Source: Bacilli bacterium
GTDB lineage: Bacteria; Bacillota_I; Bacilli_A; RF39; UBA660
NCBI GenBank assembly: GCA_017542065.1
Contig: JAFXXX010000015.1
Span: forward strand, 1 to 56,304
Direction: 5' to 3'
DNA length: 56,304 nucleotides
A model generated the notes under the pieces. It ran no database searches. It had not been told where the DNA came from and saw only the letters and a list, made by a program, of their open reading frames with translations. How positions within the stretch are numbered: position 1 is the first letter of the stretch; each line of letters begins with the position of its first letter. This document shows positions 7,960 to 15,204 of this stretch, piece by piece. The position numbers were made by a program, and so were the translations under genes.

Positions 7960-9450
7960 TTATATACTAATATTAATATCTTTTCCACATATTTCATTTA
8001 ATTTTTGCCATATTTTAACCATAGCAAATGTATCTAACTTACAATATTCTAATAGGTTCTTTCTAATAATCTTTCTTTGTTCATCATCATAATCAGTAAG
8101 TGTATTAAATGCATTCATAGCTTCAGAACCATTATGAATTAGCTTTAAATTATGATAATTTAAGCTAGGATCATCAGAAAATAATGCTGGTAATACATAC
8201 TTAATTGAGTATGATCCTTTCATATCTTTAGTGTAATAATCTCTATTATAGAAAGGAACCATTAAATCAACAATATTATCATGAATATTCATAAGGGCTT
8301 TTGATAAATCAGGATACATCTTAGCTAAATTCTTAATAACACCTTTTTCAAATGACATATTGTATGCTAATACACATGTATCTGGCTTTATATCGCTTAT
8401 TAATGATAATGCCAACTTTCTTCTTGGATCAGTACCTTCCTCTCCTAAGAATTCAGTATGTTCTAATACATTATCATTTATATAATGAAGTGAATATTGA
8501 AATGGTATTTGCATATAAGGACTAATACCATCATATAACGGTATAGCTTGTTGATATGTTTCAAAATCAAGGAAATATAGAGGATAACTTAACTTATTTA
8601 AGAAGTCTTCTATATTTTCTTTATTTATATAATCATCTTTATCATTTAGTTCAAAATCTATTTGTTGTAAATATTTTTCATTAATATTCTCATTTACTAA
8701 ATCTTCAAAAGATATTTTACCTGCTTTATATAACTTTAGTTTATCAGTTATTTTCATTCTCCTAATATCAAATACATTAGGTTTTGGTAAATCTTTCATA
8801 CAATATTCAATAAATGGACATTCATATGGCTTAAAACAATATGAATCTATATCATTTTTTATTTCTTTTTTACTATTTAAATTATTTAATATTCTAGTAA
8901 TATTATCTTTTACTAAGGCTTCTCTTGGTTTAATAATTTCAGTTACATCTTCAATTACAAATAATTTATCAAGTTCTAAGTCTCCATGTCTAACATATTC
9001 AGAATTTAAATATACTATATTTGCTTTTTTAACTCTATAACCTAAGTGTTTTAAAATGTATACTTGAAAAGCTACATCATCTAGATAAATATCTTGTATT
9101 TCAGTAGAGCTTTTTACTTCATAAACCTCTACTCCATCTATGTCATTCTTTAAAATATCCACAGAACAAAATGCATTTTCAAATCTAAAAGAAGCCTCAG
9201 CAATTATATGGGTTCCTCTTTCAACGCTTTCTTGTGTTTCATCTATCATTGTATTAATATTTTTGTTAAATTCTATTAGATCAAAGTCCCCAAAAAGGTT
9301 TCTTGCTAGTTCTCCGACTTCTTTACCATTTTGAAGTATATCTTCTTGCTTCTTTTCAACATATTTTTCTGGTTTATGTCTACTAAGCCAAGCATATCTA
9401 TCACATGATAATAAACTACAATATAATGACTTTGTTATTACATCATTCAT
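7960..9450 (-). CDS. DUF2779-type protein: Cas4/RecB-like nuclease joined to DEDD exonuclease-like domain
   Basis: 496 residues. The N-terminal half looks like a PD-(D/E)XK nuclease of the Cas4/RecB type: Asp 98, then E111-x-K113 in VYEVKSST. Cysteines at 11/16 and 205, 211, 217 could hold an Fe-S cluster as in Cas4/AddB. The C-terminal half carries DEDD-exonuclease-like motifs: LDFET (Asp 295, Glu 297), LAYNMSFE, and LEYCKLDTFAM. This arrangement is typical of DUF2779 proteins found across Firmicutes and Mollicutes. It shares an operon with 9454-10407 (3-nt gap). DNA or RNA processing is likely; the substrate is unknown. No CRISPR or other cas gene is near. Confidence 0.8.
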   Translation of the reverse strand: MNDVITKSLYCSLLSCDRYAWLSRHKPEKYVEKKQEDILQNGKEVGELARNLFGDFDLIEFNKNINTMIDETQESVERGTHIIAEASFRFENAFCSVDILKNDIDGVEVYEVKSSTEIQDIYLDDVAFQVYILKHLGYRVKKANIVYLNSEYVRHGDLELDKLFVIEDVTEIIKPREALVKDNITRILNNLNSKKEIKNDIDSYCFKPYECPFIEYCMKDLPKPNVFDIRRMKITDKLKLYKAGKISFEDLVNENINEKYLQQIDFELNDKDDYINKENIEDFLNKLSYPLYFLDFETYQQAIPLYDGISPYMQIPFQYSLHYINDNVLEHTEFLGEEGTDPRRKLALSLISDIKPDTCVLAYNMSFEKGVIKNLAKMYPDLSKALMNIHDNIVDLMVPFYNRDYYTKDMKGSYSIKYVLPALFSDDPSLNYHNLKLIHNGSEAMNAFNTLTDYDDEQRKIIRKNLLEYCKLDTFAMVKIWQKLNEICGKDINISI

Positions 9451-9453
9451 AGG

Positions 9454-10407
9454 TTACCTTCTAAAAATTATAAACATGAATATTGCAAATACTATTACTA
9501 AAACTACTAATGCTATATATACATAACTAGATATTCCTGCTTCTTTATTTTCAAGAGTCATAGTTTTAACTGCTCTTTTACTTTTTATTTCTTCTAATCT
9601 ACCGTATGCAGAATAAAACCAATCCTTTTGAGCAGTAGGAATAACAGTACTATTTTCAAGAAGCTCAGGATTACTAGCAATATCTTTTAATTTTTTAATA
9701 ATGTCTGCCTTTAGATTATCAGGAACTCCGCCCTTACTAAATACTTCCTCATATACATCTTCTATTTCATCTTCAGTATAGTCTTCAGAATTTAATCCTG
9801 TTGAATCAGGAGCTAAACTTGTAACTAAAGTTTCACCTTCCATTGAGCCTGGATCAACATCTTCATCTTTATATTCAGCAGCTTCTTCTGGAGATTGAAC
9901 AACTAAATCACCCTGTTCATTTACTTTAGCCTCTAATACTTTACCAGAATTAGATATTATAAACTCTTGAGTAATATCAATATAAGTAAATTTCTCATAT
10001 TCAGGTAATTCTTCATTCTTTTTATAGGCTTTTGATATCAATTCTCTTAATCTAGCAAGTTTTTCTTCATCTGTTATAGTAGATAATGCAGTAACTATAT
10101 GATCTCTATCAAGTGGAACAACAGTTTCATAACTATTTTGTTCTTTTGCAATTTCCGCTAAAATAGCCCTAGTATTCTCAGTAGGATCCCCACTTTGATA
10201 ATTAGGATTATCTCTCATTCTTTCTGCTATTTCATCAAGTAATTTCATATCATAATTAATATGAATTACTATAGGTTCATATGAATTACCTTCATACATA
10301 ATAAGCATTCTTTCACCGTTAGCAAGAGTTATATCTTTAATGCTTTTTAAATTAATTTTCTCTTCTATCTTTTCTTCCAAGTTTTGATCAAATATATCAT
10401 TTCCCAT
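9454..10407 (-). CDS. tail-anchored protein of unknown function
   Basis: 317 residues, mostly acidic and soluble, with a single hydrophobic helix at the extreme C-terminus (~294-314) ending in FRR. There is no N-terminal signal, so it should be tail-anchored with the bulk in the cytoplasm. Short predicted beta segments near the start (ITLANGERMLIMYEG) and Glu-rich helical stretches are seen, but no family is recognised. Its stop is 3 nt before the start of the DUF2779 nuclease gene, so they are translationally close and may act together. Confidence 0.75.
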   Translation of the reverse strand: MGNDIFDQNLEEKIEEKINLKSIKDITLANGERMLIMYEGNSYEPIVIHINYDMKLLDEIAERMRDNPNYQSGDPTENTRAILAEIAKEQNSYETVVPLDRDHIVTALSTITDEEKLARLRELISKAYKKNEELPEYEKFTYIDITQEFIISNSGKVLEAKVNEQGDLVVQSPEEAAEYKDEDVDPGSMEGETLVTSLAPDSTGLNSEDYTEDEIEDVYEEVFSKGGVPDNLKADIIKKLKDIASNPELLENSTVIPTAQKDWFYSAYGRLEEIKSKRAVKTMTLENKEAGISSYVYIALVVLVIVFAIFMFIIFRR

Positions 10408-10455
10408 ATACTTACCTCACTATTATAAGTATAACATATATTTAATAAATTAAAT

Positions 10456-10482
10456 AAAAAAACGAACTATTATAGTTCGTTT
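10456..10482 (-). terminator. intrinsic terminator
   Basis: AAACGAACTA (10460-10469), loop TTA, TAGTTCGTTT (10473-10482), then U-run on the minus strand; ends the 90-residue gene. Confidence 0.85.
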
Positions 10483-10754
10483 TATCTTCTTTTTCTTTTC
10501 TTATTAGAATAGAATAATTCTAATACAGGTGTCATTTCTTCTATATATTTTTTTTGATCAATTAATTCATTAGCGGCTAAATATAATTCTCTTTCAAATC
10601 TTTCTCTTTTATGTTCTTCCAAAGAAGCTTTTTGATACATTTTTCTTCCAACAAATGGAATAAACATCATCCAACTTTTTGGTCTTACAAATAATCTACT
10701 ATTATAATCAGCAACAAATCTTCCCATATCAGACATGTTATATTTCTTTTGCAT
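10482..10754 (-). CDS. small basic protein, unknown function
   Basis: 90 residues from ATG 10754, which has GAGGG 8 nt upstream; a longer in-frame start at 10799 lacks a ribosome site. The protein is rich in Arg, Lys, Tyr and Met, with no signal peptide or clear membrane helix and a basic C-terminus (NKKRKRR). Residues 20-45 contain an aromatic, Pro-containing stretch (RPKSWMMFIPFVGRKM) that could touch a membrane. It is transcribed alone between two terminators. No family recognised. Confidence 0.65.
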   Translation of the reverse strand: MQKKYNMSDMGRFVADYNSRLFVRPKSWMMFIPFVGRKMYQKASLEEHKRERFERELYLAANELIDQKKYIEEMTPVLELFYSNKKRKRR

Positions 10755-10850
10755 ATTTTTCCCTCTTTTTTGATACATATTATTATACTTTATTTGCACA
10801 TATTGTCAAATAATAATAGGTTGATATATTTTTAATGGAAATAATATATA

Positions 10851-10876
10851 AAAACACTAACAATTGTTAGTGTTTT
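10851..10876 (-). terminator. terminator of hisG
   Basis: AAAACACTAAC (10851-10861), loop AATT, GTTAGTGTTTT (10866-10876). It overlaps the last hisG codons. Confidence 0.85.
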
Positions 10877-11462
10877 TTATTCTTTTTATTAATCTAATTA
10901 TTTCATCATTTGAACTATTATCTTTAGTAGTAATAATTCTAGTAGATATTGGATCAAAACTCTTTAGTTTAATTAATCCATTTGCTTTTAAAGTACTACC
11001 TGTTTCAACTAAATCTATAATACCATCAGATAAACCTATATTTGGATATAATTCAAGACATCCATTCATTTTAATTACCTCACATTGTATCTTTAACTCA
11101 TCTAAATATCTTTTTGCAATATTAGGATATTTAGTAGCTATCACCTTAATACTCTCTAATGAAATATTAGGTAAAGATGCAAGTACAAAAGTACATTTAC
11201 CTGTACCCAAATCCATTAATTCGGTATATTTGTTTGGACAACTTTCTTCAATTACATCACTACCTATAACAGCCATATTAGCTATATTACTATCTAATAT
11301 TACCGGTAAATCACATGATCTAGCTATCATAACACTCATATTTGGATATCTAAACAATAATTTTCTATCTATATCAGGTTTTTCATCTATTAGTCTTTTT
11401 TCTACTAATATATCTATAAAATTATTAGCAATTCTTCCTTTTGATAATGCTATATTTATCAT
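10857..11462 (-). CDS. hisG: ATP phosphoribosyltransferase, short form
   Basis: 201 residues from ATG 11462 (AAAGGAG 9 nt upstream); the frame extends upstream to 11555 but that part would cross the attenuator terminator. It has the HisG signatures: N-terminal INIALSKGRI, the ATKYPNIAKRY motif, and the PRPP-binding region NGCLELYPNIGLSDGIIDLVETGSTLKANGL. It lacks the C-terminal regulatory domain, so it is the short HisG_S type, which in other species works with HisZ. The enzyme condenses ATP with PRPP in the first step of histidine synthesis. No other his gene is in the window. An attenuator with a His-containing leader peptide lies directly upstream. Confidence 0.93.
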   Translation of the reverse strand: MINIALSKGRIANNFIDILVEKRLIDEKPDIDRKLLFRYPNMSVMIARSCDLPVILDSNIANMAVIGSDVIEESCPNKYTELMDLGTGKCTFVLASLPNISLESIKVIATKYPNIAKRYLDELKIQCEVIKMNGCLELYPNIGLSDGIIDLVETGSTLKANGLIKLKSFDPISTRIITTKDNSSNDEIIRLIKRIKNTNNC

Positions 11463-11480
11463 ATTAATAATCTCCTTTCT

Positions 11481-11515
11481 AAAATATAAAAAGCTACTGC
11501 AGTACTTGCAGTAGC
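11481..11515 (-). terminator. attenuator A terminator, upstream of hisG
   Basis: GCTACTGCA/TGCAGTAGC 9-bp stem (11493-11501 with 11507-11515), 5-nt loop, then UUUUUAUAUUUU on the minus strand, ending 19 nt before the hisG ATG. Confidence 0.9.
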
Positions 11516-11593
11516 ATAATATAATTACACTAGATACAAGCACGACAAATAGCACTTGTACCTACGATATTTTAATGTCGTATTAACAAGTGC
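11481..11593 (-). promoter_or_regulatory. attenuator A: three competing RNA strands before hisG
   Basis: RNA strand 1 GCACUUGU (11593-11586) pairs with strand 2 ACAAGUGC (11559-11552). Strand 2, extended to 11562, can instead form 11 pairs with strand 3 GUGCUUGUAUC (11543-11533) around an 8-nt loop. Strand 3 can also pair over 9 nt with UGCAAGUAC (11510-11502), which covers the top of the downstream terminator. A second small stem, UACGA/UCGUA (11582-11578 with 11567-11563), extends the 1:2 hairpin. Strand 1 lies inside the leader ORF. Inference: 1:2 leaves strand 3 free to block the terminator (on), while 2:3 lets the terminator form (off). Confidence 0.75.
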
Positions 11594-11637
11594 AGACTAT
11601 TATGATGAATAAATTGTATTATAAATCTCTTATACAT
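11572..11637 (-). CDS. leader peptide A (21 residues, His-rich), upstream of hisG
   Basis: ATG at 11637 has a near-perfect AAAGGAGAG site 7 nt upstream, and the frame stops at TAA 11574-11572. The peptide has His at 11, 12, 16 and 21, with F9-I10-H11-H12 as its core. The tandem His codons (CAT CAT, 11607-11602) end 8 nt before strand 1 of the attenuator, and the stop codon lies past strand 1, so ribosome position decides whether strand 1 can pair. The same Phe-x-His-His occurs at the same residues in leader B. Four His in 21 residues is far above this proteome's norm. Likely a sensor of His-tRNA charging. Confidence 0.72.
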   Translation of the reverse strand: MYKRFIIQFIHHNSLHLLIRH

Positions 11638-11671
11638 AATAATCTCTCCTTTCAGAAATTTATTAATAAAA

Positions 11672-11745
11672 TGGCAGGGAATAAGAGAATCGAACTCTTA
11701 ACTGTGGTTTTGGAGACCAATATTATACCATTTAACTAATCCCCT
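11672..11745 (-). tRNA. tRNA-Trp, anticodon CCA (copy 1, in the trpS operon)
   Basis: 74 nt with encoded CCA. Acceptor AGGGGAT pairs with ATTCCCT (one G-U), D stem GTTA/TAAT, anticodon loop CTCCAAA, T stem AAGAG/CTCTT. The anticodon stem TTGGT/ACCAC has a U-C mismatch at 27-43. It sits 22 nt after trpS on the same strand, separated by a hairpin without U-run, and runs into the hisG leader region with no terminator between. Confidence 0.92.
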
Positions 11746-11749
11746 ATAT

Positions 11750-11767
11750 GGCAAGGAAAACCTTGCC
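11750..11767 (-). other. hairpin between trpS and tRNA-Trp, possible processing site
   Basis: GGCAAGG-UUUU-CCUUGCC directly follows the trpS stop codon and ends 4 nt before the tRNA 5' end. There is no U-run after it, so it is more likely an mRNA 3'-end stabiliser or processing boundary than a terminator. Confidence 0.55.
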
Positions 11768-12859
11768 TTAATTATTATATTTTTTTATTTGTTCTTTTAA
11801 AAATGAATCATTATCAAAATAATCTATAGCTATAACTTTTTTTACTTCTTTAAGCTTATTATCAGACATTTTAATACACTTTTCAGTGCCTTCTTTTAAG
11901 TATTCTAATACCTCAGGTATTCTTTTCTCATACTCTTTTCTTCTTTCTCTAATAGGCCTAATTGTATCCTGCATAACACTATTTAAAAACTTCTTAATAA
12001 TTCCATCACCTATTCCACCCTTTTTGTAGGCTTCTTTTAATTCATCTAAGTTTTTGTATTCAGGATAATACTTTTCAAAGTATTCATCTGTAGCAAAAGC
12101 TTCTAGATATATAAATAAAACATTGTCTTCTACTATTCCAGGGTCTTCTACATTTCTAGGAAATGTAAGAATAGAATTAATTTTCTTCTTTATTTCATTT
12201 TCCTCATCTGCTAAATATATACAGTTACCTAAAGATTTACTCATTTTACTAGAACCATCAGTACCAGGTAATCTATAACAAGATTCAATTTGAGGTAATA
12301 CTGCCTTACATTCAGTAAGTATATCTGTGTTGTAAATTCTATTAAAACTTCTAACTATTTCTCTAGTTTGTTCAAGCATTGGTTCTTGATCTTCTCCTAC
12401 AGGAATAATATTTGCATCAAATGCAGTTATATCTGCAGCTTGACTAATTGGATAATTAGCAAATCCAACAGGTATACCATTCTTATCATTATCAAATTCT
12501 TTTTGTTTTATTTCACTTTTAACAGTAGGATTTCTAAGAAGTCTAGGTAATGTAACAAGGTTCATGTAATAAGCTGTTAATTCAGGTAAAGCAGGCACCA
12601 TTGATTGTATACAGAAAGTAATCTTTTTAGGATCTAATCCTACAGCTAAATAATCAAGCATTACCTCTGTAACATTATCTCTTACTTTCTTTGGATTACT
12701 AGCATTATCTGTTAATGCTTGAGCATCCGCTATCATAACTATAAATTCATCATAATTTCCTTCATTTTGTAATCTAACTCTATTTCGCAAAGTACCAACA
12801 TAGTGTCCTATATGGAGTCTTCCAGTTGGTCTATCTGCTGTTAATATTATATTTTTCAT
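11768..12859 (-). CDS. trpS: tryptophanyl-tRNA synthetase
   Basis: 363 residues, a class I aminoacyl-tRNA synthetase that charges tRNA-Trp. The HIGH motif is at 16-19 (RLHIGHYVG) and KMSKS at 205-209. The VGEDQEPMLEQTREI segment is typical of TrpRS. It is slightly longer than the usual ~330-340 residues. Its ATG overlaps the stop of the upstream M20 peptidase gene by 4 nt, so the two are translationally coupled, and its cognate tRNA-Trp follows 22 nt downstream. No T-box is present. The operon is instead preceded by leader/attenuator B, whose leader contains a Trp codon. Confidence 0.95.
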   Translation of the reverse strand: MKNIILTADRPTGRLHIGHYVGTLRNRVRLQNEGNYDEFIVMIADAQALTDNASNPKKVRDNVTEVMLDYLAVGLDPKKITFCIQSMVPALPELTAYYMNLVTLPRLLRNPTVKSEIKQKEFDNDKNGIPVGFANYPISQAADITAFDANIIPVGEDQEPMLEQTREIVRSFNRIYNTDILTECKAVLPQIESCYRLPGTDGSSKMSKSLGNCIYLADEENEIKKKINSILTFPRNVEDPGIVEDNVLFIYLEAFATDEYFEKYYPEYKNLDELKEAYKKGGIGDGIIKKFLNSVMQDTIRPIRERRKEYEKRIPEVLEYLKEGTEKCIKMSDNKLKEVKKVIAIDYFDNDSFLKEQIKKYNN

Positions 12860-13899
12860 ATTTCCTCCTCATTATAAAATTTAATTATTTCTTCATATAG
12901 TTCTTTAGTTTTTAATAAAGAACTTTTATAAATATATTCATTTTTTTGGTGAGCAGTATTTGGACCAGGTCCAAGTATTATGAAATTTTTATCTATGAAA
13001 GATCCTTCAGTTAAATAAGATTTACTTTGCTTTTTAGATGATATTTTTTCTATAAAACTAATATCACTATAATTAATCTTAGGTTCTATTATTTTTATAA
13101 TATTTAATTTAGAATTATAGTCTTGTAGTAATTCTTTTATTTTATTCTCTAATGAGTTTATATCCTCTTTATTTGCTATCCTAAAATCCATAGTAACTTT
13201 GCAAAGTCCAGGAACGGAATTAACTGTTTCCCCTCCATTAATCATACCTACATTCATTGTAGTATAAGGAATATCTTCAAAATCATTACATATATTAGTT
13301 TTAATATCCGATTCATAATAATTTTTTATTTTATCAATAAAACTAATACATTCATAAATAGCACTTACTCCATTATCAGGAGTCGATGAGTGACATTTAA
13401 TTCCATAAAATTCTATTTCTAATTCTAATAAACCTTTAGTTCCATAAATAGGAATATTATCTGTTGGTTCACCAATAATAATATTATTTGGAACTATATA
13501 ATCTTTTATATCTTTTATTCCTTCAAAACCTATTTCTTCATCGTTAGTAAAATATAAAGCAATTTTATTCTTATTTAAATCAACATTTGAAATAGCAGAT
13601 AATATAGCAGCTATTCCACCTTTCATATCACAAGCTCCAAGTCCAATTAACTTATCACCGTTTTCAACAAGTTCTAAGGGACTTCCGTCCCATGATTCAT
13701 AGTCCACAGTATCAGTGTGTCCTAAGAAACCTATATTTGGTTTTAGATCATTATAAGCTATTAAACATTTATTAACTCTTTTTGTACTAAAACCATATTC
13801 TTTTAAATACTCTTCTAGATAATCCATTATTTCTTTATTTTGATTATCTCTAATAGTATTAAAACTAACTAATTTTCTTAATATTTCTTTTGTTTCCAT
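12856..13899 (-). CDS. M20 family metallohydrolase, ArgE/DapE-like
   Basis: 347 residues with the di-zinc M20 motifs in order: GHTDTV (His 61, Asp 63), GACDMKGG (Asp 91), the catalytic NDEEIGFEG (Glu 121/122), GEPTD (Glu 144) and a final AHQKNEY histidine. A dimerisation/lid domain spans about 160-270. Family members remove acyl groups or split small peptides (acetylornithine deacetylase, succinyl-diaminopimelate desuccinylase, dipeptidases); the substrate cannot be read from sequence. Translational coupling to trpS and control by attenuator B suggest a scavenging dipeptidase or deacylase that supplies amino acids; that is inference. Confidence 0.88.
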   Translation of the reverse strand: METKEILRKLVSFNTIRDNQNKEIMDYLEEYLKEYGFSTKRVNKCLIAYNDLKPNIGFLGHTDTVDYESWDGSPLELVENGDKLIGLGACDMKGGIAAILSAISNVDLNKNKIALYFTNDEEIGFEGIKDIKDYIVPNNIIIGEPTDNIPIYGTKGLLELEIEFYGIKCHSSTPDNGVSAIYECISFIDKIKNYYESDIKTNICNDFEDIPYTTMNVGMINGGETVNSVPGLCKVTMDFRIANKEDINSLENKIKELLQDYNSKLNIIKIIEPKINYSDISFIEKISSKKQSKSYLTEGSFIDKNFIILGPGPNTAHQKNEYIYKSSLLKTKELYEEIIKFYNEEEI

Positions 13900-13949
13900 A
13901 ATATAAATCCTTTCTTAATATTCTTTGCTTATACATAAATAGAAAAGAT

Positions 13950-13991
13950 TTAAATAGAAAAAGAGTACAGATCAATTAACCTGTACTCTTT
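13950..13991 (-). terminator. attenuator B terminator
   Basis: AAAGAGTACAG (13960-13970) pairs with CTGTACTCTTT (13981-13991), 10-nt loop, followed on the minus strand by UUUCUAUUU. It lies about 50 nt before the M20 peptidase ATG at 13899. Confidence 0.88.
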
Positions 13992-14079
13992 ATTATTTAT
14001 ATTATTTTCATACAGGTATAAGCAACGCAAAAACCACTTATACCTATATTCGAAATTAAATTATCGAGTAGTATAAGTG
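13950..14079 (-). promoter_or_regulatory. attenuator B: three competing RNA strands before the M20-trpS operon
   Basis: RNA strand 1 CACUUAUAC (14079-14071) pairs with strand 2 GUAUAAGUG (14043-14035). Strand 2, as GGUAUAAGUGG (14044-14034), can instead pair over 11 nt with strand 3 UUGCUUAUACC (14025-14015) around an 8-nt loop. The end of strand 3 and following bases, ACCUGUAU (14017-14010), can pair with GUACAGGU (13986-13979) in the 5' arm of the terminator. The layout and spacing copy attenuator A, and base changes between the copies preserve pairing. Inference: same on/off logic as in A. Confidence 0.78.
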
Positions 14080-14123
14080 TTACCTATATGATGCCAAAAA
14101 TTTCTAAAAGTATTATTTTTCAT
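14061..14123 (-). CDS. leader peptide B (20 residues), upstream of the M20-trpS-tRNA-Trp operon
   Basis: ATG 14123 has AAAGGA 10 nt upstream; the stop is TAA at 14063-14061. The core is F9-W10-H11-H12, and the only Trp codon directly precedes the two CAT codons. The His codons end 8 nt before strand 1, as in leader A. A ribosome waiting at codons 10-11 would leave strand 1 (from nt 45 of the ORF) uncovered, while one at the stop codon would cover it. This fits starvation-induced read-through into the peptidase, trpS and tRNA-Trp. A sequence-specific arrest peptide is the main alternative. Confidence 0.74.
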   Translation of the reverse strand: MKNNTFRNFWHHIGNTYTTR

Positions 14124-14174
14124 ATAAATAACATCCTTTCATAATACATTATCAGATATTCCTCTGACACTTTT

Positions 14175-14203
14175 AAAATATCATATAATTATTTTTCTGT
14201 CAA
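14175..14203 (-). promoter_or_regulatory. promoter of leader B and the M20-trpS operon
   Basis: Consensus TTGACA (14198-14203), 17-nt spacer, TATTTT (14175-14180) on the minus strand. A start near 14168 gives a ~45-nt leader before the ATG at 14123, containing a small UCAGA/UCUGA hairpin. Confidence 0.7.
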
Positions 14204-14222
14204 CATTTGTACTGTTTTATAG

Positions 14223-15131
14223 TTATCTTCCCATTGGAGAAACAGTACCCATTTCTTCATATTTATATGCTGATTCTTTTATTAAATCCATCCATGATCC
14301 TGAATCTAACATGTAATAATTATCTAGGTATCCTGATACTTCTGAGATATCAACAGCATTATTATATGCAGTATTATATTTTAATGCACCAATAATTATT
14401 TTTGTTAACTCATCATCATTTAGTTCATTAGAAACTAATTTGCATAGATTATCTCTTGTTATAAGTGTTTGTTTTGACTCTAAATCATTATAAAATGATT
14501 CTAATGCTTTAGTATCACTTGAAAAATATGCTGTTAACAATTGATCATTACATGACATTAATAAACCTGCCACTGCAACAAATCCAGGATATTGACCTGT
14601 ATATTCATCAGTAATCATAGACGTTAAGAATTCAGTTATTCCTTCATTTAAACCATCTGATGATGGATTATTTTCCATATTATAATCATTTAGATCTCTA
14701 TCATAATAATCTATTTTAGTTCCTGTTTTAGTATATGCTATACCATTTTCATCAAAATAATTATGTTGAGTTGATGATAAAGCATGAAGTAATTCATGAA
14801 CAAGTTGATGTTTATTATAATTAGGTCTTAATGCAATTCCTGGAATTATATCTATTTCTTTTTCATCAGCTCTTATAGCCATATTAGTTTTAAGAGCAGC
14901 AGCACTATCTCTAAATTTTAAAGCCTTATAAGTCTTATCAGGTGCTAACATAGTATATGAATTACCATCAGTAAATTGAACAATAGAACGTTTACTATTA
15001 TTTTCAATTTGTTCCATTAATTGTTTATCTTGTATTCTATTTTTTAAATAATCTAATACTTGAGTATAAACAACTACAATTTCATCTTTTTTATCTTCAA
15101 CATCTTTAAAATAACTATTAATAACCTTCAT
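14223..15131 (-). CDS. putative zinc metallopeptidase, cytoplasmic
   Basis: 302 residues without signal peptide. The core motif is VHELLHAL (His 112, Glu 113, His 116), an HExxH zinc site, and LNEGITEFLTS (Glu 163/167) about 50 residues on could supply the third ligand, as in gluzincins. The N-terminal ~100 residues are mixed alpha/beta with a TDGNSYTML strand pair; the C-terminus is helical. Family not recognised beyond this. It is transcribed alone: the tRNA-Trp terminator lies upstream and the attenuator B promoter begins just downstream. Confidence 0.75.
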   Translation of the reverse strand: MKVINSYFKDVEDKKDEIVVVYTQVLDYLKNRIQDKQLMEQIENNSKRSIVQFTDGNSYTMLAPDKTYKALKFRDSAAALKTNMAIRADEKEIDIIPGIALRPNYNKHQLVHELLHALSSTQHNYFDENGIAYTKTGTKIDYYDRDLNDYNMENNPSSDGLNEGITEFLTSMITDEYTGQYPGFVAVAGLLMSCNDQLLTAYFSSDTKALESFYNDLESKQTLITRDNLCKLVSNELNDDELTKIIIGALKYNTAYNNAVDISEVSGYLDNYYMLDSGSWMDLIKESAYKYEEMGTVSPMGR

Positions 15132-15162
15132 GTTATCACTACCTTATATATTTATTATAACA

Positions 15163-15193
15163 TAAAAAAACGAACTATTAAGTTAGTTCGTTT
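15163..15193 (-). terminator. terminator after tRNA-Trp copy 2
   Basis: AAACGAACTA (15168-15177), loop TTAAGT, TAGTTCGTTT (15184-15193), followed on the minus strand by a U-run. Confidence 0.88.
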
Positions 15194-15204
15194 CATTTTA
15201 CAAA

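Noticed and set aside
7960-9450. Cas4 of a CRISPR-Cas system
   Set aside because: The Cas4-like half is fused to a DEDD-type domain, and there are no cas genes or repeats in the window.
10864-11514. Plus-strand protein opposite hisG
   Set aside because: No ribosome site and no recognisable product; it is the antisense of hisG and its leader.
11463-14203. T-box riboswitch before trpS or hisG
   Set aside because: There is no AGGGTGGNACCGCG-type T-box sequence or UGGN bulge; the terminator is preceded by the three-strand element instead.
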